Source of the DNA: Streptomyces griseoviridis
GTDB lineage: Bacteria > Actinomycetota > Actinomycetes > Streptomycetales > Streptomycetaceae
NCBI GenBank assembly: GCA_014649155.1
Contig: BMSM01000012.1
Coordinates: 1 to 64,000, forward strand
Direction: 5' to 3'
DNA: 64,000 bases
Both the position numbers and the translations under genes were made by a program. Positions within the stretch are counted from its first letter, which is position 1, and each line of letters opens with the position of its first letter. This document shows, piece by piece, positions 26,532 to 36,093 of the stretch. The notes beneath the pieces were generated by a model. The model was not told the origin of the DNA, did no database searches, and saw only the letters and a list, made by a program, of their open reading frames with translations.

Positions 26532-27941
26532 CTACCGCGGGGGCGGGCCCTCCACCGAGGGCTCGCCCAGCTCCGCCAGGGCCTCCCGCGCCCGCGGCGC
26601 GTCCAGGGGCGAGAACCACGGATTGATCCGCAGCGCCTCCTGGAGATGCCGCCGCGCGGCCCCGTACCGCCCCAGCTCCCGCTCGATCATCCCCCGGTGG
26701 TACACGTACGCCGCGCTGCGCACTCCGCCCCCGCGCTCCCCGTCGGTCGCCCGGACCGCGTACCCCAGTGCCTCCCGTGCCCGCCCGGCCCGGTGCAGCG
26801 CCCACCCCAGCGCGTCCGCCACGGCCGTGGCCGGCTGCCGCCGCCACTCGGCGCGCAGCCTCCGCACCGCCGCCGCCGCGTCCCCGTGCTCCGCCTCGAA
26901 CCGCCCCAGCACCAGCTCCTCGTCCGCCCCGCCGGCCGCCGCCACCCGCACCCGCTCGCGCAGCAGGCCGTACGGGACCCGCGCGGCCCCTCCCAGCCCC
27001 AGCGACTCGTACAGCTCGCCCAGCTCCAGCGCGTCCTCGGGACGCGGCTGCCGCTCCAGCGCCGCCTGGTACGCCGTGAGCGCCTCCGACGTACGTCCCA
27101 GCGCCGCCAGCGCACGCCCCTGCCCGGCCTGTGCCGCCCGCTGGTCGGGGTCGGTGCGCAGCGCCTCCTGGAAGTACCGCAGCGCCTCCTCGCGCTCCCC
27201 GCGCTCGAAGGCCAGCCGCCCCGCCTGCTCCAGGTACGCCGCCCGCTCGGCCGGCGCGGTCGCCGTCGCCACCGCGTCCGTGATCTGCGCCACCGCGTCC
27301 TCCCGCCAGCCCCGGTCCCGGTACACCGCCGCCTTGCGCGCCCGCACCGCCGCCGTCCCCGGCCGCAGCTCCACCAGCCGCTCCAGCGCCCGGCCCACCG
27401 CCTCGTGGTCGCCGAGCCCGGTGTACGCGTCGACCAGCACCGCCTGCGTGGTCCACCGCCCCGGCGCCAGCCGCCGCGCCCGCTCGCCCCACCGCGCAGC
27501 CCCGGCGAAGTCCCGGCGGGCCACCGCCAGCGCCGCGAGGCCCTCCAGGGCCGCCGGGGACTCCGCCAGCCGCAGGGCGGTGCGCAGCGCCCTGTCGGCC
27601 TGCGGGAAGCGCGCCGGGTCGGCCGTCCGCCGGCCCTGTTCGACGTAGGCGGCCCCGAGCACCGCCCAGCTCCGCGCGTCCAGCGGGCGGGCCCGCACCC
27701 GCGCCTCCCGGTCGCCGATCAGCACCGCCAGATCGGGCAGCGCGGCCGGCACCCCGGCGGCCACCGCGTCGTGCGCCAGTGCCGCGGGACCCGGCGCGGG
27801 CGCCGCCGGGCCGCGCGCCCACAGCTCCCCGGGGCTCCCGGGCAGCAGCGCCAGGACACCGCCGAGGACGGCACACCCCGCCGCCGAGGCGACCAGCCAC
27901 CGCCGCCACCCGACCGGACGCCGCTGAAGTCGGATCGTCAT
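26532..27941 (-). CDS. TPR-repeat membrane-anchored protein
   Basis: This 469-residue protein has a basic N-terminus and one transmembrane helix (about residues 12-35, WLVASAAGCAVLGGVLALLPG). It is followed by many tetratricopeptide-like helical pairs, for example ARSWAVLGAAYVEQGRRTAD, EALRYFQEALRTDPDQRAA and GAARRHLQEALRINPWFSPL. TPR arrays mediate protein contacts; no catalytic domain is seen. The ATG at 27941 gives MTIRLQRRP; GTG at 27950 (VSGMTI) is an alternative. Function unknown. Confidence 0.8.
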   Translation of the reverse strand: MTIRLQRRPVGWRRWLVASAAGCAVLGGVLALLPGSPGELWARGPAAPAPGPAALAHDAVAAGVPAALPDLAVLIGDREARVRARPLDARSWAVLGAAYVEQGRRTADPARFPQADRALRTALRLAESPAALEGLAALAVARRDFAGAARWGERARRLAPGRWTTQAVLVDAYTGLGDHEAVGRALERLVELRPGTAAVRARKAAVYRDRGWREDAVAQITDAVATATAPAERAAYLEQAGRLAFERGEREEALRYFQEALRTDPDQRAAQAGQGRALAALGRTSEALTAYQAALERQPRPEDALELGELYESLGLGGAARVPYGLLRERVRVAAAGGADEELVLGRFEAEHGDAAAAVRRLRAEWRRQPATAVADALGWALHRAGRAREALGYAVRATDGERGGGVRSAAYVYHRGMIERELGRYGAARRHLQEALRINPWFSPLDAPRAREALAELGEPSVEGPPPR

Positions 27942-28039
27942 ACCGCTCACTGTGCGCCCGTACGCCCTGCCACCCCGGCAGCCCAACGGCGGTGCCGACG
28001 GGGTTCACACCGATGGCCCCCGGTGCCACCCTGAGGATC

Positions 28040-29449
28040 ATGAGCCGTATCGAAGCGCCCCGCGACGACGCCACCGCGGCGACCGGCGACCTCGTCGGCC
28101 GGCTGCTCGGCGCGCTGCCCGCCGACGCCGTCCTCACCGACCCCGACGTCACGGCCTCCTACGCCCACGACATGGCGAGCTTCTGCCCGGCCGGCACCCC
28201 GGCCGTCGTGGTGCTGCCGCGCACCGTCGAGGAGGTCCAGCACGTGCTGCGCGTCGCCACCGAGCTGCGCGTGCCCGTCGTCCCGCAGGGCGCCCGCACC
28301 GGCCTGTCCGGCGGCGCCAACGCCCACGACGGCTGGATCGTGCTCTCCCTCACCAGGATGGACCGCATCCTGGAGATCAGCCCGGTCGACCGCGTCGCCG
28401 TCGTCGAACCCGGCGTCGTCAACGCCACGCTCTCCCGCGCGGTGCGGGAGCACGGCCTGTACTACCCGCCGGACCCCTCCAGCTGGGAGACGTGCACCAT
28501 CGGCGGCAACATCGGCACCGCGTCCGGCGGCCTGTGCTGCGTCAAGTACGGGGTGACCGCCGAGTACGTCCTCGGCCTCGACGTCGTGCTCGCCGACGGC
28601 CGCCTGATGTCGACCGGCCGGCGCACCGCCAAGGGCGTCGCCGGGTACGACCTCACCCGCCTCTTCGTCGGCTCCGAGGGCTCCCTCGGCATCGTCGTCC
28701 GCGCGGTGCTGGGCCTGCGTCCCGCGCCGCCCGCGCAGCTCGTGCTGGCCGCCGAGTTCCCCTCGGCCCGCGCCGCCTGCGACGCCGTCTGCGCGATCAT
28801 GGCCGGCGGCCACGTCCCGTCCCTGCTGGAGCTGATGGACCGTACGACCGTCAGGGCGGTCAACGACCTGGCCCGCATGGGGCTGCCGGAGACCACCGAG
28901 GCGCTGCTGCTCGCCGCCTTCGACATCCCCGACCCGGCCGCCGACCTCGCCGCCGTCGGAGCGCTGTGCGAGGCCGCCGGGGCGACCCGGGTGGTCCCCG
29001 CCGACGACCCCGCCGAGTCCGAACTGCTCCTCCAGGCCCGCCGGCTCTCCCTCACCGCGCTCGAAGCGGTCAAGGGCACCACGATGATCGACGACGTGTG
29101 CGTGCCCCGCTCCCGGCTCGCCGACCTCCTCGACGGCGTCGAGCGCGTCGCGGAGCGGCACCGCCTGACCATCGGCGTCTGCGCCCACGCCGGTGACGGC
29201 AACACCCACCCCACGGTCTGCTTCGACGCCGCCGACCCCGACGAGTCCCGGCGGGCCCGCGCCTCCTTCGACGAGATCATGGCCCTCGGCCTGGAACTCG
29301 GCGGCACCATCACCGGCGAACACGGCGTCGGCGTCCTGAAGAAGGACTGGCTCGCCCGCGAACTCGGCCCGGTGGGGCTGGAGATGCAGCGGGCGGTCAA
29401 GCAGACCTTCGACCCGCTCGGCATCCTCAACCCCGGCAAGCTGTTCTGA
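28040..29449 (+). CDS. FAD-linked oxidase, GlcD/D-lactate dehydrogenase family
   Basis: This 469-residue flavoprotein has an N-terminal PCMH-type FAD domain (PVVPQGARTGLSGGANAH; IGGNIGTASGGLCCVKYG; GSEGSLGIV). The C-terminal FAD-oxidase domain contains GVCAHAGDGNTHPT and TGEHGVGVLKKDWL. Such enzymes oxidise D-2-hydroxyacids such as glycolate or D-lactate and usually pass electrons to quinone or an iron-sulfur partner, none of which is adjacent. CACCCT ends 7 nt before the ATG, so the mRNA may be leaderless. Confidence 0.9.
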   Translation: MSRIEAPRDDATAATGDLVGRLLGALPADAVLTDPDVTASYAHDMASFCPAGTPAVVVLPRTVEEVQHVLRVATELRVPVVPQGARTGLSGGANAHDGWIVLSLTRMDRILEISPVDRVAVVEPGVVNATLSRAVREHGLYYPPDPSSWETCTIGGNIGTASGGLCCVKYGVTAEYVLGLDVVLADGRLMSTGRRTAKGVAGYDLTRLFVGSEGSLGIVVRAVLGLRPAPPAQLVLAAEFPSARAACDAVCAIMAGGHVPSLLELMDRTTVRAVNDLARMGLPETTEALLLAAFDIPDPAADLAAVGALCEAAGATRVVPADDPAESELLLQARRLSLTALEAVKGTTMIDDVCVPRSRLADLLDGVERVAERHRLTIGVCAHAGDGNTHPTVCFDAADPDESRRARASFDEIMALGLELGGTITGEHGVGVLKKDWLARELGPVGLEMQRAVKQTFDPLGILNPGKLF

Positions 29450-29473
29450 CCCGCCCGCCCGCCCGCGCCGGCC

Positions 29474-29887
29474 TCACTGGGCGAGCAGCCCGGACAGCCC
29501 CTCGTCCAGGCCGAGCTGGTCGCCCTCGCTCCCCGGCGGGCAGGCCCGCAGGGTCCGCTCCAGCCAGGCCGATACCTGCGCGGCCGGCGCCTCCAGCAGG
29601 GCCTCGCCGTCCGGGCTGCTCAGCCCCATCAGCACCACGGCACGCCCCTCCGACCTCGCCGGCCACACCCGCACGTCCCCGTGCCCGCACGGCCGGAACA
29701 CCCCCTCCACGAGCAACTCCCGGGCGAAGGCCCAGTGCACGGGGTGGGCGGAGTCGATGTGGAAGCAGACGTGGACGGCGTAGGGGTCGGCGGTGCGGTA
29801 GGTGAGCCGGGCGGCGACCGGGATGCTGTACTCGGGCGCCAGGACGAGCCTCAGTTCCAGCTCCCGTTCGACGACGGTGTGACGCAT
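29474..29887 (-). CDS. ssgG: SsgA-like sporulation/cell division protein
   Basis: This 137-residue protein is a member of the SALP family, which in Streptomyces steers sporulation septation and cell-wall remodelling. Family features are LRLVLAPEYSIPVAARLTY, DPYAVHVCFHID and VHWAFARELLVEG. Length matches SALPs (about 130-145). The ATG at 29887 was chosen because homology starts there and GAGAGGAC lies upstream; the open frame extends 84 codons further without homology. The symbol ssgG rests on remembered synteny (SCO2924), so the paralogue identity is less certain than the family. Confidence 0.75.
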   Translation of the reverse strand: MRHTVVERELELRLVLAPEYSIPVAARLTYRTADPYAVHVCFHIDSAHPVHWAFARELLVEGVFRPCGHGDVRVWPARSEGRAVVLMGLSSPDGEALLEAPAAQVSAWLERTLRACPPGSEGDQLGLDEGLSGLLAQ

Positions 29888-30137
29888 CGGTGCGTGTCCT
29901 CTCTCTCGCAAGGGGCCGCGGGGCCACGGCCCGTACCGGTCGGAAGAGCGGCCGGCGGCACGGGCATTACGCGGGTTCGCGGAAATTTCTCGCGAGACGG
30001 TGGCACGGGGGGTGAAGTCCGTGTGCGGGGTCGCCCGTAAAGGGGCGGGTCCGGCGGGAGAGCCGGGTGCGGAGTGCGCCCGTCTGATAGATGTGGACAC
30101 CTCCATCACTCCACCGAGCAGATACGGGACGACGGAC

Positions 30138-31592
30138 ATGAGCGCCCCAACCCCGGCCCCCGGCGACGACAGGCCCCGCGAAGGGTATTACCCGGACCCG
30201 TCCATTCCTGGATATGTCCGGTACTGGAACGGTGCCGCCTGGGTGCCGGGCACCAGCCGCCCGGCGCCCGTGGACGGCGAACCGCTCGCCCCGCCGTCCG
30301 GCGCGGACCGGGCCGCCCCCTCGGTGGAGGAGACCGGCCCGCACTTCTTCGACGAGGACCCGGCCGGACCCGAGCCCGCTCCCGTGGCGTCCACCCGGAC
30401 CCCGCACGGCAGCCGCCCCGAGCCCGCCTCGGGCTGGGGCGCCGACCCCGCCCGCCAGACGGGCCTGCCCGCCGGCCAGGGCGCACCCGCCTGGCCCGCG
30501 CCCCAGGGCGCCGACCCCCGGGTGCCCCGGCCGGCCGCCCCCGCCGAGGCGCCGGCCGACGCCGCGGCGGAGGCGGAGTCCGACGGTACGGTCCTCTTCC
30601 GGCGCCCGGGGCCGGGGGACGGGCCGAGTCCCGTGGCGCCCGCGTCGGGCGACGACGACCCCGGCACGATGAAGTTCCGGGCGGTCGCCCCGCGCCCGGC
30701 GACCCCGCGCCCCGCCCCGGCCGCCCCCCGCGAGATCCCCGGCGCGCCCGCCCCCGCCCCGGCCGCCCCCCGCGAGATCCCCCGCGAGATCCCCGGCGCG
30801 CCCGCCCCCGCCCCACAGCCCCCCGCCGCCCCGGGCCCGGCCCCCGCCCCCTCCGGCCCCCAGCTCACCCCCGGCGCCCTGCCCCCGCGGACCCCGGGCC
30901 CGGCCCCCGTCCCGGCCGCACCCCCGGCCCGGACGGTCCCCGCCCCCGCCCCGCAACCGCCCCTCACCACCAGCCCCGGCGGCGGGCAGTCCTCCTGGGC
31001 GCAGCAGGTGCACCACCTCGCGAGCGGCGGGGGCGAGTCGCAGCAGCCGGTCGCCCCCTGGCGCCCGCCCGTCGACGACGTCTTCCAGGCCGCCGCCCGG
31101 CGGCAGGCCGCGGCCCGCCCCGCCGGGCTCGGCAAGCGGCTGGCCGCCCGGCTCCTGGACACCCTCGTGCTGGCCGCCGTCACCGCGGTCCCGGCCGTCC
31201 CGCTCGGCATGAAGGCCGCCGACCACATCAGCGCCAAGATCGACGAGGCGAGGCTCTCCGGCGAGACGGTCACCGTCTGGCTGCTCGACGGCACGACCTC
31301 CGTCTACCTGGGCGTCGTCCTGGCCGTCCTGCTCCTGTTCGGCGTCGTCTACGAGGCGCTGCCCACCGCCAAGTGGGGCCGCACCCTCGGCAAGAAGCTG
31401 TGCGGTCTGGAGGTGCGGGACATCGAGGCGCACGAGCCGCCGACGTTCGGCGCGTCCCTGCGCCGCTGGCTGGTCTACAGCGTGCCGGGCCTGCTGGCCA
31501 TCGGGGTGGTCGGCGTCCTGTGGTGCCTGTTCGACCGTCCGTGGCACCAGTGCTGGCACGACAAGGCGGCCCGCACGTTCGTCGCGGGCTGA
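30138..31592 (+). CDS. DUF2510 and RDD domain membrane protein
   Basis: This 484-residue protein starts with a DUF2510-type WW-like module (EGYYPDPSIPGYVRYWNGAAWV). A disordered Pro/Ala-rich linker of about 300 residues with repeated APREIPGAPAPAP units follows. It ends in an RDD domain (about residues 325-484): GLGKRLAARLLDTLVLAAVT, then EALPTAKWGRTLGKKLCGLEV and FDRPWHQCWHDKAARTFV. RDD proteins are two- or three-helix membrane proteins, some acting as ion exchangers; function here is not established. It forms a likely unit with the next RDD gene. Confidence 0.85.
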   Translation: MSAPTPAPGDDRPREGYYPDPSIPGYVRYWNGAAWVPGTSRPAPVDGEPLAPPSGADRAAPSVEETGPHFFDEDPAGPEPAPVASTRTPHGSRPEPASGWGADPARQTGLPAGQGAPAWPAPQGADPRVPRPAAPAEAPADAAAEAESDGTVLFRRPGPGDGPSPVAPASGDDDPGTMKFRAVAPRPATPRPAPAAPREIPGAPAPAPAAPREIPREIPGAPAPAPQPPAAPGPAPAPSGPQLTPGALPPRTPGPAPVPAAPPARTVPAPAPQPPLTTSPGGGQSSWAQQVHHLASGGGESQQPVAPWRPPVDDVFQAAARRQAAARPAGLGKRLAARLLDTLVLAAVTAVPAVPLGMKAADHISAKIDEARLSGETVTVWLLDGTTSVYLGVVLAVLLLFGVVYEALPTAKWGRTLGKKLCGLEVRDIEAHEPPTFGASLRRWLVYSVPGLLAIGVVGVLWCLFDRPWHQCWHDKAARTFVAG

Positions 31593-31596
31593 CCGC

Positions 31597-31717
31597 CTCC
31601 GTCGTTCCGTACGTCCGCCGCGGGGCCGGCTGTCTCCGTCGTTCCGTAGGTCCGCGGTCGCGGGCCGGCCCTCTCCGTCGATCCCTGCGTCCGTCGCGGG
31701 CCGGCCGTCTCCGTCGG
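31597..31717 (+). repeat. Imperfect tandem repeats between the two RDD genes
   Basis: Four copies of a 36-39 nt unit start at 31597, 31634, 31673 and 31709 with CTCCGTCG and contain a GTCCGYNGCGGGCCGGC-type core. The fourth copy is truncated. The spacer shows no open coding pattern, and no hairpin strong enough to be a terminator is obvious. Confidence 0.7.
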
Positions 31718-31794
31718 GCGGCGCAGGGGATTTCCGTACTCCGGACGGCCGCTCGCCGGATGCGTCGCCGGGGCGTTCACGGTCGACTCGGGCC

Positions 31795-32496
31795 ATGAGC
31801 AGCGAACCGCCCCCCGGCCCCGGCCGGCAGCCGCCGGAAGACGACCCGTTCAGGAAGCAGCCCCCGCCCTCCGGAACGGGTCCGGGCGCGGGCGGCGCCG
31901 GCTCCCCCTACGACACCCCGCCTCCCTACGGCGGTGACCGGCCCCCGCCCCCCGGGGGCGGCGGCCCCTACGGCGGTGGCGGCGGGCCGTACGGCGGTGA
32001 CCCCTACGGCGGCCACGGGGGCGGCCCGCCCACCGACCCCGTGGCCGGGATGCCGCCGCTCGCCGACAGCGCCCGGCGCACGCTGGCCCGCATCATCGAC
32101 ATGATCCTCGTCGGTCTCGTGGTCTGGCTGCTCAGCTGGGCGTTCCACGTCCAGGAGTACGAGGTGGACGGCGACCAGGTCAACGTCGGCAAGTCGTTCT
32201 GGCAGTCGCTGATCGCCGCCGTGCTCTACATCGCGTACGACACCTTCATGATCAGCCGCACCGGGCAGACGCTCGGCAAGAAGTGGCTCGGGATGCGGGT
32301 GGCTGACCTGAGCGACGGGTCGACGCCCGCCCCGCAGACCGCGCTGGTGCGCGCGGTGGTGCTGTGGGTCCCGTTCGCGTTCTGCTGCGCCTGCGTGTGG
32401 ACGATCATCTGCGGCGGCTGGAGCTTCTTCGACCGGCCCTACAAGCAGGGCCTGCACGACAAGGCGGCCAAGACGGTGGTGGTCAGCACGAGTTGA
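31795..32496 (+). CDS. RDD domain membrane protein
   Basis: This 233-residue protein has a Gly/Pro/Tyr-rich cytoplasmic N-terminus (YGGGGGPYGGDPYGG repeats, to about residue 85) and an RDD domain: ARRTLARIIDMILVGLVVWL, then SRTGQTLGKKWLGMRVADL and FDRPYKQGLHDKAAKTVV. It is a shorter paralogue of the upstream protein, sharing the DKAA(K/R)T end, but lacks DUF2510. No Shine-Dalgarno sequence is evident before the ATG. Confidence 0.85.
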   Translation: MSSEPPPGPGRQPPEDDPFRKQPPPSGTGPGAGGAGSPYDTPPPYGGDRPPPPGGGGPYGGGGGPYGGDPYGGHGGGPPTDPVAGMPPLADSARRTLARIIDMILVGLVVWLLSWAFHVQEYEVDGDQVNVGKSFWQSLIAAVLYIAYDTFMISRTGQTLGKKWLGMRVADLSDGSTPAPQTALVRAVVLWVPFAFCCACVWTIICGGWSFFDRPYKQGLHDKAAKTVVVSTS

Positions 32497-32581
32497 CCCG
32501 GACCTGATCCACAGGTCCGGGTCAACGGGCCGACGGCCGACGGGACAACGGCCAAGGGGGCATCGGGTCCGCGCGGCCGGC

Positions 32582-32875
32582 TCAGGCCGCGTGCCGGCGT
32601 ACCTCGTCGGCGCGGCCGGAGGCGCCGACGCCCACGGACACCGGTGCCGGCCCGGCACCAGCGCCGGTGGACGGCCGGTGGACGGCGACGGTGCGCGGCC
32701 TGCCCGCCGGCACGGTCATCGCCACCAGCAGCCCGAGGGCGAGCGCCACGACGGCGACGACGGCGATCCACCCGGCGGAGGTCGTCCGCGACAGCAGCAG
32801 CATGGCGAAGGCCGAGAGGATCACGGTGAGGGAACCGTAGGCGAGCTGTGCGACAGTCGGACGGGGCATGGCCAT
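32582..32875 (-). CDS. Small two-helix membrane protein, unknown function
   Basis: This 97-residue protein has two predicted transmembrane helices (about residues 10-27 and 33-53: YGSLTVILSAFAMLLLS, then GWIAVVAVVALALGLLVAM) and a polar tail ending in EVRRHAA. GAGGACACG lies upstream of the ATG at 32875. A second in-frame ATG is two codons on. No family is recognised. Confidence 0.65.
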   Translation of the reverse strand: MAMPRPTVAQLAYGSLTVILSAFAMLLLSRTTSAGWIAVVAVVALALGLLVAMTVPAGRPRTVAVHRPSTGAGAGPAPVSVGVGASGRADEVRRHAA

Positions 32876-33268
32876 CGTGTCCTCGGAAGGGGGGAGTTCT
32901 CGGGGGGTGAGACGGGCTGTCGGCCTGGCTTTCCGCCGACTCCCAGGCGTTCCGCCAAGCGACTCTAATCGGTCGCATGCCCGAGTGGAACGAGGAGTAA
33001 GCGTGACCTGACCCATGGTGTCCCCGGGGTCGCAGCACGGGGGGCGCACGGAGTCATGCCACGCACGGACTGGACGCTCGCATGCGCCCGTTGAATATGA
33101 CGGCGGATGTCGGCCGTGTTGCCGCCATGTGTCCGTTACCCGGACGTCGGCTCCGCATAACGCTCTTGATCTGTTCAAGTCAAGGTCTGTCTTTTCTCGC
33201 GAACGTCTAGTCGAATGTCGTCACTTGACTACGCGCGTTGATCTCACGTGCTCAGGGGAGGACAACAA
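32876..33268. other. Long intergenic region upstream of the M6 protease gene
   Basis: These 393 bases carry no convincing gene. From about 33080 to 33250 base composition drops well below the window average, as expected for a promoter zone. Small inverted repeats are present: GTCCG-TTACC-CGGAC at 33131-33145 and CTTGA-TCTGTT-CAAG around 33164-33178. Transcription to the right probably starts here. GGGGAGGAC at about 33254-33262 is the ribosome binding site. Confidence 0.45.
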
Positions 33269-35614
33269 GTGACCAGCAGACCCTGGACGTTCCGGGTGGC
33301 GGCGACCGCCGTGGCACTCGCCGCCGCGACCGCCACCGCGGCGCTGCCCGCCTCCGCGACGACCGGGGCGGACCCGTCCGCCCGGCCCGTCACCGTCGAC
33401 CGGCACGACCCGCAGCCCGAGAACCAGCGGGAACACGACCTCGACGGCCCCCTGAGCAAGACCCAGGAGGCCCAGCGCCAGGAGGCCCTCAACCAGGTGC
33501 TCTCCGGCAAGGCCACCGCCAAGGAGCGCGACGGTTCCAAGGTCGTCGGCCTCAAGGGCAGGAAGGGCGACACCAAGTACGTCGAGCTGGGCCGGGAGAA
33601 GACCGACAAGATCTTCACCATCCTGGTCGAGTTCGGCGACCAGGTCGACAGCCGCTACGGCGGCACCCCCGGCCCGCTGCACAACCAGATCGCCGAGCCG
33701 GACCGCTCCGTGGACAACAGCACGGACTGGCTGGCCGACTACGACCAGCAGCACTACCAGGACCTCTACTTCGGCACCGGCAAGGGAACCGAGTCGCTGA
33801 AGAAGTACTACGAGAAGCAGTCCTCGGGCCGCTACTCGGTGGACGGCGAGGTCACCGACTGGGTCAAGGTCCCCTACAACGAGGCCCGTTACGGCTCCAA
33901 CGACTGCGACACCTGCGCCTGGAACGCGGTCGAGGACGGTGTCACCGCCTGGGTCGCCGACCAGGAGGCGGCCGGCCGCTCCCTCGCCGACATCAAGGCG
34001 GACCTGGCCGAGTACGACCAGTGGGACCGCTACGACCACGACGGCGACGGCGACTTCAACGAAGCCGACGGCTACATCGACCACTTCCAGCTCGTGCACG
34101 CCGGAGAGGACGAGTCGGCCGGCGGCGGCGCGCAGGGCGAGGACGCCATCTGGGCCCACCGCTGGTACGCCTTCGGCACCGACGCCGGCGCGACCGGCCC
34201 GGCCGGCAACAAGCTGGGCGGCACCCAGGTCGGCGACACCGGCATCTGGGTCGGCGACTACACCATCCAGCCGGAGAACGGCGGACTCGGTGTCTTCGCC
34301 CACGAGTACGGCCACGACCTCGGCCTGCCGGACGAGTACGACACCGACGGCGGCGAGAACTCCACCGGCTTCTGGACGCTGATGTCCTCCGGCTCCTGGC
34401 TCGGCCGGGGCGAGGACGCCATCGGCGACCTGCCCGGCGACATGAACGCCTGGGACAAGCTCCAGCTCGGCTGGCTCGACTACACCACCGCCGCGGCCGG
34501 GACCAGGTCCAGGCACAAGCTGGGCGTCGCCGAGTACAACACCGAGAACGACCAGGCGCTGATCGTCACCCTCCCCGACAAGGAGGTCACCACCGAGGTC
34601 GCCCCGCCCGCCGAGGGCGCCACCCAGTGGTGGAGCGGCAGCGGCGACGACCTGAAGAACACCCTGCGCCGCACGGTCGACCTCACCGGAAAGACCTCCG
34701 CCGCGCTGACCCTCGACGGCTGGTGGGACATCGAGTCCGGCTACGACTACCTCTACACCGAGGTTTCCACCGACGGCGGCGCCGCCTGGACGCCCCTGGA
34801 CGGCACCGCGGACGGTCAGCCGATCCCGCGCGACGCCAGTGACAAACCCGCCCTCACCGGCTCGGTCGACGCCCACCGGACGCTGACGTACCCGCTGGAC
34901 GCCTACGCGGGCCAGAGGATCGACATCCGCTTCCGCTACCAGACCGACGGCGGCGTCGCCCAGAAGGGCTTCACCGCGGACGAGATCACCGTGACGGCCG
35001 ACGGCGCCGCGCTCTTCTCCGACAACGCCGAGACCGCGGACGCGGCCTGGACCGCCGCCGGCTTCTCCCGCGTCGGCGCCTCCTTCACCAAGGAGTACGC
35101 GCAGTACTACATCGCGGAGAACCGCCAGTACGTCTCCTACGACACGACGCTGAGGACCGGCCCGTACAACTTCGGCTTCTCCACCACCCGCCCCGACTGG
35201 GTCGAGCACTTCCCGTACCAGAACGGTCTGCTGATCTGGAAGTGGGACACCTCCCAGGCGGACAACAACACCAGCGCCCACCCGGGCACCGGCCTGATCC
35301 TCCCGGTCGACTCCCACCCGACGGCCACGAAGTGGTCCGACGGCACCCTGATGCGCAACCGCTTCCAGGCGTACGACTCGCCGTTCAGCACCTACCGCAC
35401 CGACGGCATCACCCTGCACAAGGCGGACGTCGCCGTCCGCATCCCGTCCTCGCCGGGCGTCCCCGTCTTCAACGATCACTCCGGTGACTACTACGACGAG
35501 ACCAACCCGGCCGGGGGTGTCGAGATAACTGACACCAACACCAAGATCAAGATCACCAAGGAGGCCAAGGACGGCTCGACCATCGAGCTGGAGGTCGGCC
35601 CCGCGGTGAAATAG
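33269..35614 (+). CDS. Secreted M6 (immune inhibitor A-like) metalloprotease
   Basis: This 781-residue extracellular zinc protease has a Sec signal (about residues 1-30: FRVAATAVALAAATATAALP, then ASA-type cleavage). A propeptide-like region follows with LSKTQEAQRQEALNQVLSGK. The catalytic domain contains the zinc motif HEYGHDLGLPDEYD (His345, Glu346, His349) and downstream FWTLMSSGSWLG. A calcium-binding-like loop DHDGDGDFNEADG precedes it. The C-terminal half contains MAM-like beta-sandwich sequence (TLDGWWDIESGYDYLYTEVS). GTG at 33269 has GGGGAGGAC upstream. The likely role is extracellular protein degradation. Confidence 0.92.
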   Translation: MTSRPWTFRVAATAVALAAATATAALPASATTGADPSARPVTVDRHDPQPENQREHDLDGPLSKTQEAQRQEALNQVLSGKATAKERDGSKVVGLKGRKGDTKYVELGREKTDKIFTILVEFGDQVDSRYGGTPGPLHNQIAEPDRSVDNSTDWLADYDQQHYQDLYFGTGKGTESLKKYYEKQSSGRYSVDGEVTDWVKVPYNEARYGSNDCDTCAWNAVEDGVTAWVADQEAAGRSLADIKADLAEYDQWDRYDHDGDGDFNEADGYIDHFQLVHAGEDESAGGGAQGEDAIWAHRWYAFGTDAGATGPAGNKLGGTQVGDTGIWVGDYTIQPENGGLGVFAHEYGHDLGLPDEYDTDGGENSTGFWTLMSSGSWLGRGEDAIGDLPGDMNAWDKLQLGWLDYTTAAAGTRSRHKLGVAEYNTENDQALIVTLPDKEVTTEVAPPAEGATQWWSGSGDDLKNTLRRTVDLTGKTSAALTLDGWWDIESGYDYLYTEVSTDGGAAWTPLDGTADGQPIPRDASDKPALTGSVDAHRTLTYPLDAYAGQRIDIRFRYQTDGGVAQKGFTADEITVTADGAALFSDNAETADAAWTAAGFSRVGASFTKEYAQYYIAENRQYVSYDTTLRTGPYNFGFSTTRPDWVEHFPYQNGLLIWKWDTSQADNNTSAHPGTGLILPVDSHPTATKWSDGTLMRNRFQAYDSPFSTYRTDGITLHKADVAVRIPSSPGVPVFNDHSGDYYDETNPAGGVEITDTNTKIKITKEAKDGSTIELEVGPAVK

Positions 35615-35639
35615 ACCGCTAAAGCCCAGGTCAGAGCGT

Positions 35640-35675
35640 GATCGGCGGTGACCCCCTGGCGGGGCACCGCCGATC
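35640..35675 (+). terminator. Terminator after the M6 protease gene
   Basis: An 11-bp stem (GATCGGCGGTG at 35640-35650, CACCGCCGATC at 35665-35675) encloses an inner CCCC/GGGG pairing. It lies 26 nt after the stop codon and is followed by CGTGTTTA. Confidence 0.75.
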
Positions 35676-35736
35676 CGTGTTTAGGTGCGGGGTGTGGTTC
35701 TCTTATTGACACCGGCTGACACGGGGGTATGACCGC

Positions 35737-36081
35737 ATGGCCGCAGGAGGCTTCAGCAAACTGCCGAACGGCACCGTGGTGGTGGCGCTGAACCTGCCCA
35801 GCCCCGCCGCCGCCGGACCCGCCGCCGTCCGCGTCCTGGTCCACGCCCGCAACCGGGCGCGCGCCCTGACCCGGCTGCGCAACCTCGGTCTGCGCGCGGT
35901 CTACCTGCGGGGCAACGCCGCACCGCCCACCCCGGACGAGATCACCGCCGTCCTGCACCACCCGGACGGCCTGCTGTGGCGCACCGCCCCGACCGGCACC
36001 GCCGCCCCCGGACCCGAGCGGGCCCAGGAGCTGTGGCACCCGATCCGGGCGCTGCTCGGCCGCCCCGCCGCCCAGACCTGA
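35737..36081 (+). CDS. Hypothetical protein
   Basis: This 114-residue soluble protein has no recognised domain. It begins MAAGGFSKLPNGTVVVALNL, contains ARNRARALTRLRNLGLRAVY, a basic amphipathic stretch, and ends with PIRALLGRPAAQT. Codon use is GC3-rich and consistent with a real gene. It converges on pncA, with 12 nt between the stops. Confidence 0.65.
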   Translation: MAAGGFSKLPNGTVVVALNLPSPAAAGPAAVRVLVHARNRARALTRLRNLGLRAVYLRGNAAPPTPDEITAVLHHPDGLLWRTAPTGTAAPGPERAQELWHPIRALLGRPAAQT

Positions 36082-36093
36082 CCGGGCGGCGGC

